Assembly: GCF_014168535.1 (NCBI RefSeq)
Contig: NZ_CP060007.1
Coordinates: 2,294,001-2,358,000, forward strand
Source of the DNA: Lacibacter sediminis
Lineage (GTDB): Bacteria; Bacteroidota; Bacteroidia; Chitinophagales; Chitinophagaceae
Direction: 5' to 3'
DNA length: 64,000 nt
Notes under the pieces: generated by a model
What the model saw: only the letters and a program-made list of their open reading frames with translations
What the model was told of the DNA's origin: nothing
Databases searched by the model: none
In this document: positions 1-8,003 of the stretch, one piece after another
How the letters are laid out: every line of letters begins with the position of its first letter
How positions within the stretch are numbered: position 1 is the first letter of the stretch
Made by a program: the position numbers and the translations under genes

Positions 1-276
1 ACAAACATCGAGATACAGGGCCATACTGACAATAAAGGATCGGATGCCTACAATGATGGCTTATCGCAACGCAGAGCTAATTCAGTCATGATGTATCTGA
101 TTGACCGTGGTATTCCCAACTCACGTATGAACCCGAGAGCAATGGGTGAAAATCATCCGAAGTATTCAAACGATACAGAAGAAGGAAGAGCGCAAAACAG
201 GAGAGTTGAATTTCTGATCACAGCGAATGAAAAAATGAAATCAGACGCCAAGAAAGAAGCCGGCAGCGGACAGTAA
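1..276 (+). CDS. OmpA-family protein, C-terminal part (cut by window start)
   Basis: The frame is open from the first base to the stop at 274-276, so the 91 visible residues are the end of a longer protein. They show the peptidoglycan-binding OmpA_C fold: an I-E-I-Q-G-H-T-D-N strand, an S-Q-R-R-A-N-S helix and a terminal G-R-A-Q-N-R-R-V-E-F strand. The conserved HTD Asp and the N-R-R-V Arg are both present; these residues bind the diaminopimelate of peptidoglycan in the family. A lysine-rich tail follows. The protein is probably an outer-membrane or periplasmic anchor. It lies 44 bp upstream of a second envelope gene on the same strand, so the two may be cotranscribed. Confidence 0.9.
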   Translation, partial: TNIEIQGHTDNKGSDAYNDGLSQRRANSVMMYLIDRGIPNSRMNPRAMGENHPKYSNDTEEGRAQNRRVEFLITANEKMKSDAKKEAGSGQ

Positions 277-320
277 ATAAATCAGTATAACCATTTATAA
301 AAAATTAAACCAAGCATTAA

Positions 321-989
321 ATGAAAAAGATCTTTTTTTCTACAGCCCTGATTTTATCAGGTGCATTTATTACAGCATCAGCACAGTCAACAAAAACAAC
401 CGCTTCCGGTATCAGTTTCGGGATAAGAGCGGGTGTGAATCTGCAGAATATAAACGGAAAGGATTTTGACGGCGACAAACTGGAGAACAAACTGGTACCA
501 CGTTTCCAGGGAGGCGTGTTGGTGGATATTCCCTTAGCCGATCAGTTTTATATTCAACCCGGCGTATTGTTTTCAGGTAAAGGAGCAAAAGAAAAAGATA
601 CAGATATTAATGTTTCACTTTCTTACCTGGATATACCTGTTACATTTTTATTTAAACCGGCACTTGGCACCGGTCACATGTTGCTGGGTGTGGGGCCCTA
701 TGTAGGCTTTGCAATTGCAGGGAAGGTGACCGATGACAATGATAACAAAGCAACGATCAAATTTAAAAACAGCATTACGGCTTTAGAATCAATTACAGAC
801 CCTTACTTCCGTCGTATGGATGCAGGAGCTAACCTGCTGGTTGGTTATGAAATGAGCAATAAACTGAGTGTTCAGTTAAATGCACAATTGGGATTAGCGA
901 AGATCAATCCTGAAATTGAAGGATCGAGCAATGATAAAACAGCACTGAGAAATACAGGTTTTGGTCTTTCTCTCGGCTACAGATTCTAA
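321..989 (+). CDS. Outer-membrane beta-barrel protein (PorT-like fold)
   Basis: The 222-residue protein begins with a clear signal peptide: KK, a hydrophobic core, then A-S-A-Q as the cleavage site near residue 22. The rest is the pattern of a small 8-10 stranded barrel: F-G-I-R-A-G-V-N-L near the start, repeated strands such as F-Q-G-G-V-L-V-D-I and Y-I-Q-P-G-V-L-F-S-G-K-G, and a terminal aromatic strand ending Y-R-F, which is the usual signal for barrel assembly. This matches the outer-membrane beta-barrel / porin-family proteins common in Bacteroidota. No specific substrate can be read from the sequence. A strong hairpin terminator follows the stop codon. Confidence 0.85.
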   Translation: MKKIFFSTALILSGAFITASAQSTKTTASGISFGIRAGVNLQNINGKDFDGDKLENKLVPRFQGGVLVDIPLADQFYIQPGVLFSGKGAKEKDTDINVSLSYLDIPVTFLFKPALGTGHMLLGVGPYVGFAIAGKVTDDNDNKATIKFKNSITALESITDPYFRRMDAGANLLVGYEMSNKLSVQLNAQLGLAKINPEIEGSSNDKTALRNTGFGLSLGYRF

Positions 990-1015
990 GCCATCTTTTG
1001 CTTTTATAAAATCAG

Positions 1016-1043
1016 TCCCCCGTTTACGGGGGATTTTTATTTT
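1016..1043 (+). terminator. Intrinsic terminator of the barrel-protein gene
   Basis: A six-base-pair stem (TCCCCC with GGGGGA, loop GTTTAC) is followed directly by a run of T. It lies 27 bp after the stop codon at 989 and ends the left-edge transcription unit. Confidence 0.85.
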
Positions 1044-1089
1044 TCTGAAGAGAAGGAGATAAAGATTTCAAATTTCAAACGAACCGTCT

Positions 1090-1097
1090 TATATTTG
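1090..1097 (+). promoter_or_regulatory. -7 promoter box of the tRNA-Arg gene
   Basis: TATATTTG matches the Bacteroidota -7 consensus TAnnTTTG exactly and lies 18 bp before the mature tRNA. A clean -33 TTG was not found, which is common for such promoters. Confidence 0.55.
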
Positions 1098-1115
1098 CAG
1101 CCCGTTAAACGGAAT

Positions 1116-1189
1116 GGCTGCGTAGCTCAACTGAATAGAGCATCTGACTACGGATCAGAAGGTTTTAGGTTTGAATCCTAACGCGGTCA
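1116..1189 (+). tRNA. tRNA-Arg, anticodon ACG
   Basis: The cloverleaf can be folded by hand. Acceptor arms GGCTGCG and CGCGGTC pair with two G-T wobbles, followed by discriminator A1189. The D stem is GCTC/GAGC. The anticodon stem TCTGA/TCAGA holds the loop CTACGGA, giving anticodon ACG. The T stem is TTAGG/CCTAA with loop TTTGAAT. CCA is not encoded. The gene is complete, so the adjacent recombinase did not destroy it. It marks the left border of the island. Confidence 0.93.
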
Positions 1190-1212
1190 CAAATAATGCT
1201 TTAAATAGCTTC

Positions 1213-1248
1213 AAAACCCCTCACTTCAGGCTGAATGAGGGGTTTTTT
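1213..1248 (+). terminator. Intrinsic terminator after tRNA-Arg
   Basis: An 11-bp perfect stem (1213-1223 with 1236-1246) with a 12-nt loop ends in a T run. It closes the tRNA transcript about 25 bp after the mature end. Confidence 0.85.
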
Positions 1249-1274
1249 AATGCCCCAACCTTCGCTTGAAGTCG

Positions 1275-1295
1275 GTTTTCGTAGGTTTTTGCTTC
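1275..1295 (+). repeat. Copy A of a 20-bp island-border motif (candidate att site)
   Basis: GTTTTCGT-AGGT-TTTTGCTT followed by C. The same two 8-bp blocks, separated by four mostly variable bases (only the second, G, is constant), recur at 3546 and 33458. This copy sits between the tRNA-Arg terminator and the recombinase gene. Just downstream, ATGTTTCACTGA (1300-1311) and TTGTTTCACTAAA (1318-1330) could be arm-type recombinase sites; the 12-bp word ATGTTTCACTGA returns at 33361 near copy C. The att assignment is inference. Confidence 0.5.
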
Positions 1296-1342
1296 ACTCA
1301 TGTTTCACTGAAAATCGTTGTTTCACTAAAAATTTTTAAGAC

Positions 1343-2594
1343 ATGGTTATGCCTAATTTAATTTTTGAATTGGCCGTTCAAAAAAAACTACCAAATGGAA
1401 CGGTGCCAATTATTGCCAGATTGATTTTTAGACGAAAGAAGGTTGAACGGACTATTGTTCGGGTAACAAACGAACAGGCCGCCTTATGGGATCCCCTGAA
1501 GAGGCGATTTAAACCCAGTGCAACGCCCTACCTTAACAGGATAATCTCCGACTATCAACAAAAGTTTGACAAGTTTCTATCTGACCATTATGGCGAAATA
1601 GGGAAACTAGAGTTGTCTGATATTGTCAAAGTTTTCGATGGTGATAAGGCGCAGGAGTCAGATGGACTCTTATTATTAAACTATCTGGATGATTATTATC
1701 AAAAAGTTCTTTTAAAACAATTTGAAGCAGGAAGCGGGACGCGGGACGCCTCGGAATTTCACAACGGCCTACAATATTCTAAAAGGATTCCTCGTGAAAG
1801 AAAAGCTTCTTAAAATAAAACTCACAGATTTTGACAGAACCGTTTTTGTAAAATTTCATGAGAGTATGACTGATCGAAATAGGTTACCTAAGCCAATGAA
1901 ACCAAATTCAGCTGGGAGTGTCGTAAAAAAATTACGTCCAGCCTTCAACCGGGCAGTATTACTCAAATTGATTTCCGAGAATCCTACATACGGGACAAAG
2001 ATTACCACGAAGAGCAAACAGAAACCTCGACTCGATATTAGTGAATTAAAACGTATATACGTGCTGGATTGTAGCGATAACTATAGCTTAAACCTTGCGA
2101 AAAATGTTTTTCTGCTGTGTTGTTTTACCGGGTTCTCAATTAAGGATGTTATGTCTCTTAAAAAATCTATGTTACTTAAAAGGGACGATGGCGAAGTGTT
2201 GATCAGGAAGCGAAGAGAAAAGTCGGACGAAGAAGTGTTGATATTCTTACATAAGTTTTCAAAATCTATTTTAAATGAATTTGCCGAATTGCCGGAAATG
2301 TGCAACGCAGATAACCTGGTGCCCAATAGGGTCGGCGAATATGTAAACCGGCAATTAAAAATCATTGGTGCGAAAGCGAATATACCTTTTAACCTGAGCA
2401 CAAATATTGGCAGGCACAGCTTCCGCCAGTTAATACGGGAATCTGGCATAAGAGATATGGCGACGATTAAGAAAATGATGGGCCATGCTCCGCCGAGGGA
2501 TATCGATAGTGTTTATGATTTTGTAACTTCAAAAGATTTGTTTGAAGCGAAATCGAAATTTGAAACTTTTTTAACTGAAAATATATTAGAATGA
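1343..2594 (+). pseudogene. Tyrosine recombinase/integrase, frameshifted by a 7-bp duplication
   Basis: Two overlapping frames together encode one Bacteroidota-type phage integrase of about 414 residues. The first frame (1343-1813) carries the arm-binding and the start of the SAM-like core-binding domain. The second (open from about 1722 to 2594) carries the rest of the SAM-like domain and the catalytic domain. In the catalytic part, the C-F-T-G-F-S strand and helix should contain or follow the first catalytic Arg region, G-R-H-S-F-R gives the H-x-x-R motif, G-H-A follows, and Tyr in D-S-V-Y-D-F fits the nucleophile. The break coincides with two perfect copies of GCGGGAC at 1734-1747. Removing one copy restores a continuous frame reading F-E-A-G-S-G-T-P-R-N-F-T. 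As written the gene should not give a full-length enzyme. Its position beside tRNA-Arg fits an island integrase. Confidence 0.88.
1734..1747 (+). repeat. 7-bp tandem duplication that disrupts the integrase
   Basis: GCGGGAC occurs twice in direct tandem (1734-1740 and 1741-1747). Seven extra bases shift the frame by +1. It may be a slippage mutation, possibly reversible, or an assembly artefact. Confidence 0.9.
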
Positions 2595-3544
2595 ATATTT
2601 CTTATCAAGGCGAAAAGGATATTCTGGACAAGTTTGATCGTTACATATTTGAAGATCAAGTTGACCAGTATAAAAATATTTCTGAGGAGATAAAGTCGCA
2701 ATTTATTCAGGAAGAGATTATAAATGGGCTCAAGAATAAAACCGAATTTCGAGAATTTATCGGCCCGTTTTATGAGTTCTACCAATTAAATTCATTAACC
2801 TTTTCTAATGAAGTTCGGGATGCATACGACGACTTGCTAAATGATTCTTATGCATACAAGTGGAATATTCCTATTAGCGATATTGCCAGCAAAATCGAAG
2901 ACATAAATAATTCTGGGATTATCTATATCCCTATTAACATGGGAACGTTACTAAGTATGCATACAATTAATGTAAATATCGGGACTTACTTCAAAGAAGA
3001 ATTTATTTCAATCATCGCAAATTCTGGAAGATTTGTGGATAGTAACCCTGAATCCTTACAAAAACTCATAGATGGTTTTGATTTCGATCATAATTTCGAA
3101 AACTATTTACGTCGGAGAGAATATTCTAAGAATAACAGTCTACAAGATAACCAGGAAAAAAGCCAATCAGATTTAGATGAAAAATTAAACCCGTTGTTCG
3201 ATCTGGTAGATTACGAATTGGAAAACGGTAAAACTGAAGTGGCCGGGAAGAAAATTAAAAAGATTATAAGGAAGATTGCAAAAGGGAGGGTAGAAGACGA
3301 GTATTTGAAAATGTTATTCGAAAAGACTCTCTTGGCCCCAGGTTATGAGCAAGGTGAGAAATATTCAGCATTTTATCCTCTTCTATTGTTTCTGTTAAAG
3401 GATAAGATTGGATTAAAGTTTGACCTGTACACGGCAAGTGAGTTTGAACAACAGGTAGATAGACCTGAAAGAAAAAAAACGTTCTACAAAGGAAACTATA
3501 AGAAATATCAAAAGAGCAGAGTAGTGCGAATTCTAGGCTTGTAA
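2591..3544 (+). CDS. Hypothetical protein next to the integrase (317 aa)
   Basis: The ATG overlaps the end of the integrase frame by four bases, so the two are translationally coupled. The 317-residue product is acidic and mainly helical, without a signal peptide or membrane segment. A charged linker rich in Asn, Gln, Ser and Lys lies near residue 180, and the C-terminus is basic (E-R-K-K-T-F-Y-K-G-N-Y-K-K-Y-Q-K-S-R). No known motif was recognised. The coupling suggests a role with the integrase or as element cargo. Copy B of the border motif starts two bases after the stop codon. Confidence 0.75.
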   Translation: MNISYQGEKDILDKFDRYIFEDQVDQYKNISEEIKSQFIQEEIINGLKNKTEFREFIGPFYEFYQLNSLTFSNEVRDAYDDLLNDSYAYKWNIPISDIASKIEDINNSGIIYIPINMGTLLSMHTINVNIGTYFKEEFISIIANSGRFVDSNPESLQKLIDGFDFDHNFENYLRRREYSKNNSLQDNQEKSQSDLDEKLNPLFDLVDYELENGKTEVAGKKIKKIIRKIAKGRVEDEYLKMLFEKTLLAPGYEQGEKYSAFYPLLLFLLKDKIGLKFDLYTASEFEQQVDRPERKKTFYKGNYKKYQKSRVVRILGL

Positions 3545-3545
3545 A

Positions 3546-3566
3546 GTTTTCGTTGAGTTTTGCTTC
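3546..3566 (+). repeat. Copy B of the island-border motif, also a likely promoter for the excisionase gene
   Basis: GTTTTCGT-TGAG-TTTTGCTT followed by C. About 20 bp after its internal TTG is TATATTTTG (3574-3582), one base longer than the TAnnTTTG consensus, so this copy may also hold the -33 element for the HTH gene at 3614. Confidence 0.5.
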
Positions 3567-3613
3567 TCATCGTTATATTTTGATCATGGACATTTGGAGT
3601 TAAAATATTAAAC

Positions 3614-3835
3614 ATGACAAAAACAACAGAAAACTCACAACTGACCGGTTCACTTTTGGCTGAGTGGATACCTCGTGCCGAAGTAATGCAGTTCCTCGGG
3701 TACAAAGCAACGCAGATGTATCACTTCCTAAAATCGGGTAAAGTGAAAACCGTTAAGGTCGGCAAGCGCATTTTTGTAAATCGAAAATCGCTAAATGATT
3801 TTATGGAGGCTCAGTCTTCTCAATCAGAGTATTGA
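3614..3835 (+). CDS. Excisionase-like helix-turn-helix protein
   Basis: This 73-residue protein has the MerR/excisionase (HTH_17-type) fold. W-I-P-R-A-E-V-M-Q-F-L-G-Y is the first helix and turn. The recognition helix Q-M-Y-H-F-L-K-S-G-K-V follows, then the wing V-K-V-G-K-R-I-F-V-N-R-K-S-L-N-D-F. Proteins of this kind bind DNA and direct integrase toward excision, or regulate mobile elements. Position fits: it is the second regulatory-size gene after the integrase and is followed closely by two small genes. A promoter-like TTG / TATATTTTG pair lies upstream. Confidence 0.85.
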   Translation: MTKTTENSQLTGSLLAEWIPRAEVMQFLGYKATQMYHFLKSGKVKTVKVGKRIFVNRKSLNDFMEAQSSQSEY

Positions 3836-3861
3836 TTCATCAACTATTAAAATTTCAAAAA

Positions 3862-4281
3862 ATGAATCAACCTCTTTATACTTATTTGGAGAACCGCAGG
3901 TGCCTGAACTGTGGTTCTCCAATTGCCGATCAAGTGCACAAAACAAAAAAGTTTTGTGCCAAAGAAACCTATTCAGACGGTACAACAAAAAACTGCAAGG
4001 ATCAATATTGGTCAGAGCAGCGTCGGGAAGCGAAGTCAATTTTTAAAGCAATGGAAATCTATCACCAGAGCTGTTCTGAAAGTTTACATCAACTATATGG
4101 CCTGGATCTTCCGGAAATTACTATGGAACATCTAGAGCATATGGGAATTGACTTAGGTCGATCCGCTGTACATCGGGTTTTCGATAATGAGCACCGTTTC
4201 TTTTACTTTGGTTTTTTTATTTCTGTTAATACAATTACGCACAAAATTCAAATACACCCACACAATGAAAAACTTTTCTAA
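3862..4281 (+). CDS. Small zinc-ribbon-like protein of the mobile element
   Basis: I take the ATG at 3862 as start; an upstream TTG at 3832 would add ten residues and overlap the previous gene. The 139-residue product has C-L-N-C near the N-terminus and F-C ... K-N-C about 30 residues later, so four Cys could bind one zinc. A helical segment with many charged residues follows, and the tail is rich in aromatic residues. Proteins with this Cys pattern are common hypothetical passengers of Bacteroidota elements; no function is known to me. Its end overlaps the start of the next gene by 17 bp. Confidence 0.65.
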   Translation: MNQPLYTYLENRRCLNCGSPIADQVHKTKKFCAKETYSDGTTKNCKDQYWSEQRREAKSIFKAMEIYHQSCSESLHQLYGLDLPEITMEHLEHMGIDLGRSAVHRVFDNEHRFFYFGFFISVNTITHKIQIHPHNEKLF

Positions 4282-4537
4282 TCGATCGTTTATCCGGTCA
4301 ATTACTCCGCAAGATTCATCTTCACAAACATTCATACTGCTCGGTATTTCTGTAGCAGGATTATCAGTGGTAGCCATAGCCCTATTTTATAGGTATCGTC
4401 AACAAACCGAATTGTTGTATAGCCTCAGAAAACAAAACTTAATATTAACAGAGAAATTAGAAGCGTCAAAGTTGGCTGCAGCTATACCAGAAATCATCAG
4501 AAACGATGAGGAGCTTAGCCAGCAAACCGACAATTAA
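4265..4537 (+). CDS. Small membrane protein with one transmembrane helix and a coiled coil
   Basis: With the ATG at 4265 the product has 90 residues: a short basic N-terminus, one hydrophobic helix (F-I-L-L-G-I-S-V-A-G-L-S-V-V-A-I-A-L-F) near residues 23-41, then a helical region with heptad-like Leu spacing. The frame is open further upstream (first alternative start at 4187) but that part lies inside the preceding gene. A hairpin terminator follows 25 bp after the stop. Function unknown. Confidence 0.55.
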   Translation: MKNFSNRSFIRSITPQDSSSQTFILLGISVAGLSVVAIALFYRYRQQTELLYSLRKQNLILTEKLEASKLAAAIPEIIRNDEELSQQTDN

Positions 4538-4562
4538 ATTTACTTATAAAGCAATCTCAAAA

Positions 4563-4598
4563 GAAAAGGCAAATGGACACAAAACCATTTGCCTTTTC
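4563..4598 (+). terminator. Hairpin terminator after the small mobile-element genes
   Basis: A perfect 14-bp stem (4563-4576 with 4585-4598, 8-nt loop) starts with an A run and ends with TTTTC. It could end transcription from both sides, because the next gene (4647-4988) is convergent. Confidence 0.6.
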
Positions 4599-4646
4599 AA
4601 TTAACATATAAGTTAATCAGTGTAGCAATTTGTGGTCACAAAAGGT

Positions 4647-4988
4647 TTAAAATTCCGGAAATTGTTTTTTCCATTGTCCAATCTTCCTCTTCAAAAAACT
4701 AAAGTAATGTGCGTCTAACAACTTTGTTGCGGCAATAAACGCCTCTGTTTCCATGTTAAATATGGCTTCGCCTAACTCATCATTCAAAAAATGACATTTT
4801 GATCTGCAGGGAGAATAAAAGCAATCAATGAGGTACTCTTTTCGATCCCTGTTGTAACAGGCGGTCAACCTTCTATTGGAATGATCGCTTCTTTTTGCAG
4901 GCTTAACTCGTGCCGGTGGAGTGGGAATAATATCATCAATTATACAATACATGCTGGTGGGGTGTGTGTTGGGGTGATTATTTTGCAC
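4647..4988 (-). CDS. Hypothetical protein (113 aa)
   Basis: The product has a Pro/Thr/His-rich N-terminus, a central stretch with four Cys (T-A-C-Y-N-R and D-C-F-Y-S-P-C-R-S-K-C) and a helical C-terminus (E-T-E-A-F-I-A-A-T-K-L-L-D). An ATG near residue 13 is an alternative start. The spaced cysteines could bind a metal, but no family was recognised. It is convergent with the preceding genes. Confidence 0.5.
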   Translation of the reverse strand: MQNNHPNTHPTSMYCIIDDIIPTPPARVKPAKRSDHSNRRLTACYNRDRKEYLIDCFYSPCRSKCHFLNDELGEAIFNMETEAFIAATKLLDAHYFSFLKRKIGQWKKQFPEF

Positions 4989-5060
4989 CCTTTAAATTAC
5001 ATTATACTACAATTCATCCATGGTTTTTTCTCGTGATTTTATGTGGCTATTTGTGCTGTC

Positions 5061-5182
5061 ATGTAAAATCATGTGATTTCACATGTTTATCAGTATCACG
5101 CAAAATCTCATGAAACCACGCTAAACTTTTGCGTGTTTTCATGCGAATTCAGGTAAATTCGGGTGTTTCACCTGTTTCTTAT
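5061..5182. repeat. Cluster of degenerate 10-bp phased repeats
   Basis: Words of about ten bases follow one another: ATGTAAAATC, ATGTGATTTC, then after a less regular stretch GCGTGTTTTC, ATGCGAATTC, AGGTAAATTC, GGGTGTTTC. The period equals one helical turn, so the same face of DNA carries the conserved ATTTC-type ends. No ORF explains it. It lies in the 420-bp gap before rmuC and could be a protein-binding array. Confidence 0.45.
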
Positions 5183-5225
5183 TCATAGCTTCTTATTTAT
5201 ATTGCAGAAATAACCCAGATAATCA

Positions 5226-5327
5226 TTGAATCAAAACCCCGAACAACTTGCCCGTGATAACATCGATCAGCAACTCCGTGCTGTGGGCTGGGTTAATAGC
5301 GGTATTTATCGCTTTACGATATGTTAA
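5226..5327 (+). pseudogene. Remnant resembling the N-terminus of type I restriction subunit HsdR
   Basis: A 33-codon frame (possible TTG start) reads N-Q-N-P-E-Q-L-A-R-D-N-I-D-Q-Q-L-R-A-V-G-W-V before it ends in a stop. The pattern N-P-E-Q-x-A-R-x-x-I-D-x-x-L-x-x-A/V-G-W is typical of the first residues of HsdR and related DEAD-helicase restriction proteins. Nothing else of the gene remains. An HsdS-like fragment lies at 33207, supporting a former type I locus. Confidence 0.5.
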
Positions 5328-5409
5328 ATAGTTTAACACGACGCAATTTTCACTTTGCAAATAGGTTGCAATCTGCTCCGTTACATTTGTTATTCATTAA
5401 AACACTTTT

Positions 5410-6810
5410 ATGACAGCATCTGTCCTGTACATTAGTTTCTCCCTTATTTCTTTAATCGTAGGCGCTTTAATTGGTTGGCTCATCAGCCAGACCAAATCCG
5501 GTAAATCTGTCGCCTTGTTAACAGAAAAAAGCAGGCAACTTGAAAGTGCATATAATGAATTAGTCCAATCCAATCAGAAACTGAGTGTTGAAAGGGAGGA
5601 TTATTTTGGTCGCCTGCAGGCAATAAGCGGCAAAGTTGCTGTTCTTGAACTGGAACAAGCGAAGGCGCATCAACTGCAGCTGGATTATCAAGCCGCTTTA
5701 AATCAACTTGCTGCCATGAAGGAACAGTTGAATGCAGCTAATGAAAAGCTGGAAACCCAGAAGCAGGATGTAGAACAGTTGGGTGAGAAGTTTCGCTTTG
5801 AGTTTAAAAATTTAGCACAAGGGATTCTCGATGAGAAGACGCAAAAATTTACCGAGGCAAATGAGAAAAATATGAAGGCCATTCTGGATCCGCTGAAATC
5901 TGAAATTGTCGGATTCAAACAAAAAGTAGAAGAAACCTATGATAAAGAAAGTAAAGAACGTTTTACACTTGGTCGTGAAGTGCAGAAATTAGTAGAGAGT
6001 AGTCAATTGGTGAGCGAGCAGGCGCATAATTTATCAACTGCATTAAAGGGTAATAAAAAGTTGCAGGGTAATTGGGGAGAAATGATTCTTGAAACTATTC
6101 TTGAAAACAGTGGTTTGATCAAGGGGCTTCATTTCCAGGTACAGGATTTTATCAGAGATGCTGCAGGAATAATTATCAAAGATGAAAACGGCAAAGGACT
6201 GCAACCCGATGTGACGATTTATTACCCCGATGAACGTAAAGTGATTATTGATTCAAAGGTTTCGCTGATTGCTTATGAGGCTTCAATAAGTGCCGACCTT
6301 CCGGAAGATTCTGCGAAGCTGATGGAAGAACATATACGGGCAATAAAAGGTCATGTGGATGGACTAAGCAGGAAGAACTATCCGAAATATGCCAAAGCAC
6401 TTGATTATGTATTGATGTTTGTTCCAATTGAGCCCGCATTTTTAGAAGCATTGAAAGCAGATCCGACGCTTTGGAAATATGCTTACGACAAAGGAATTAT
6501 TTTAGTCAGTCCAACAAATCTGCTTGCCATTTTAAAGATCGTCGAAGAAATGTGGAAGGTGGATAAACAAACCAAAAATGCAGAAGCAATAGCCGAACAG
6601 GCGGGTGCCATTTATGAAAAATTTGTCGGCTTCCTATCCAATTTCAAATCAGTTGGCGATTCCTTAGGCGCAGCTCAACGAACCTATGAAGATGCATACA
6701 AGCAACTGTCAACAGGCAAAGGTAATTTTTCACGTCAGGTTGAACGACTGAAAGACATGGGTGCCAAAACAGTGAAACATATTCCAACTGATTTTTTGTT
6801 GGAGGAATAA
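5410..6810 (+). CDS. rmuC: DNA recombination protein RmuC
   Basis: This 466-residue protein has the RmuC layout. An N-terminal membrane helix (S-F-S-L-I-S-L-I-V-G-A-L-I-G-W-L-I) is followed by a long coiled coil rich in Leu, Glu, Lys and Gln to about residue 200. The RmuC core starts at G-N-K-K-L-Q-G-N-W-G-E-M-I-L-E and contains the nuclease-like strands P-D-V-T-I-Y-Y-P and K-V-I-I-D-S-K-V-S, which carry the D...D-x-K of a PD-(D/E)XK fold. Length is usual for the family. RmuC limits DNA inversions at short repeats and is often found near restriction loci. A perfect 10-bp hairpin overlaps its stop codon. Confidence 0.93.
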   Translation: MTASVLYISFSLISLIVGALIGWLISQTKSGKSVALLTEKSRQLESAYNELVQSNQKLSVEREDYFGRLQAISGKVAVLELEQAKAHQLQLDYQAALNQLAAMKEQLNAANEKLETQKQDVEQLGEKFRFEFKNLAQGILDEKTQKFTEANEKNMKAILDPLKSEIVGFKQKVEETYDKESKERFTLGREVQKLVESSQLVSEQAHNLSTALKGNKKLQGNWGEMILETILENSGLIKGLHFQVQDFIRDAAGIIIKDENGKGLQPDVTIYYPDERKVIIDSKVSLIAYEASISADLPEDSAKLMEEHIRAIKGHVDGLSRKNYPKYAKALDYVLMFVPIEPAFLEALKADPTLWKYAYDKGIILVSPTNLLAILKIVEEMWKVDKQTKNAEAIAEQAGAIYEKFVGFLSNFKSVGDSLGAAQRTYEDAYKQLSTGKGNFSRQVERLKDMGAKTVKHIPTDFLLEE

Positions 6811-6828
6811 GTTTAATGAAACTTATTC
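6805..6828 (+). terminator. Hairpin overlapping the rmuC stop codon
   Basis: Perfect arms 6805-6814 and 6819-6828 with a 4-nt loop. There is no clear T run after it, so it may protect the mRNA 3' end rather than terminate by itself. Confidence 0.4.
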
Positions 6829-7166
6829 TATTGGATTTCGATTCAAATCCAATCAAAGTAATCACACAGTTATGCGTTAAAACAACACAGTAATTAGAAT
6901 ACTAGTGAATTCAAAGGAAGTTGTATTCGAATTCTTTAAATTGAACTGTTCATGAAATTACCCAAACCCGAACGCCACTGGCCTTCACAATTAACCAGTT
7001 CAATTTGCTTCCAACAGCTCAGCACTGCTTTACAGGTATGAAATTTAGATAGGACTTAAAAATCCAAGGGCTGAATGTATAGATAGCGAAATGTAAGGGT
7101 ATATTTGGTGCTACATGGAAGTGTAAGTATAAAAATAAAGTATGTCACTCAAAAAATTATTTCAAC
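6829..7166. other. Intergenic region before the defence operon
   Basis: About 340 bp hold no supported gene. A 30-codon plus frame (from the ATG at about 6953) and a 39-codon minus frame in the same place are open but unrecognised. The only regulatory signal seen is the promoter box at 7102. Confidence 0.5.
7102..7109 (+). promoter_or_regulatory. Probable -7 box of the defence operon
   Basis: TATATTTG matches TAnnTTTG exactly, 57 bp before the GTG start of the first operon gene. No convincing -33 TTG was found. Confidence 0.5.
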
Positions 7167-8003
7167 GTGCAATTGAAGGTAAACTCTGACCCACAAATTG
7201 TGCCATTCTTAAAATGGCCTGGCGGCAAACGCTGGTTCGTAAACAACTATTGTAATTTATTACCTTCTAGTTATAACACATACATAGAACCCTTTCTTGG
7301 CAGTGGTGCGGTTTATTTTTATCTAAAGCCGAACAAGGCCATCCTCTCTGATTTAAATCCTGATGTCATTGCAGTATATGGCAGCATAAAAACCGATTTT
7401 AAATTCATCAAAAGGAGCCTTCAATACCATCAAAGGAAACACAATGAGGATTATTATTATCAGGTAAGAAAAAAGAAAACAATCAGCGAGTGCCAACAGG
7501 GTTCCAAAATGCTTTATTTGAATCGCACTTGTTTCAATGGAATTTATCGTGTTAATCAAAATGGTGAGTTTAACGTACCCATTGGCAGTAAACAAGCCGT
7601 CTTATTAGACACAGATAATTTTGAATCTATTTCAAAGCTTCTTCAATCAGCAGATATCTTTAAGTCAGATTTTGAAGTAGTTATAGACAAGGCAAAAAGC
7701 GGTGATTTTGTTTTTGCAGATCCTCCTTACACAGTGAGACATAATTTAAATGGCTTTATCAAATATAATGAACAGTTATTTTCATGGGAAGATCAAGAAA
7801 GATTAGCTGCAGCCTTGCTTAGAGCGAAAAATAGAGGCGTAAAAATCGTGCTAACGAATGCTAATCATTCTTCCATCAAAGAGTTGTATGAAGGACTTGG
7901 CTTCCATCTCCAGGTTGTTTCAAGATACTCCTCAATAGCTGCTAATGGAGCCAATCGTAAGCAATTTGAAGAACTTGTTATTTTATCACATCCAAATAAA
8001 TGA
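7167..8003 (+). CDS. D12-class N6-adenine DNA methyltransferase (Dam-like)
   Basis: The 278-residue enzyme has the full D12/Dam motif set. F-L-K-W-P-G-G-K-R is the AdoMet-binding motif X. E-P-F-L-G-S-G-A-V-Y-F is motif I. L-N-R-T-C-F-N-G-I-Y-R is the target-recognition region. A-D-P-P-Y is catalytic motif IV. It would methylate adenine in a short palindromic site, perhaps GATC-like, but the site cannot be read from the sequence. The GTG at 7167 is used because no in-frame ATG precedes motif X. The stop overlaps the next start (ATGA), placing it as first gene of the operon. Likely role: marking self DNA. Confidence 0.92.
   Translation: MQLKVNSDPQIVPFLKWPGGKRWFVNNYCNLLPSSYNTYIEPFLGSGAVYFYLKPNKAILSDLNPDVIAVYGSIKTDFKFIKRSLQYHQRKHNEDYYYQVRKKKTISECQQGSKMLYLNRTCFNGIYRVNQNGEFNVPIGSKQAVLLDTDNFESISKLLQSADIFKSDFEVVIDKAKSGDFVFADPPYTVRHNLNGFIKYNEQLFSWEDQERLAAALLRAKNRGVKIVLTNANHSSIKELYEGLGFHLQVVSRYSSIAANGANRKQFEELVILSHPNK

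Noticed and set aside
4990..5200. Possible CRISPR array
   Set aside because: Units are only about 10 bp and degenerate, with no spacers, and no cas genes lie in the window.
6953..7044. 30-codon frame between rmuC and the methylase gene
   Set aside because: Too short, no known motif and no ribosome-binding site.
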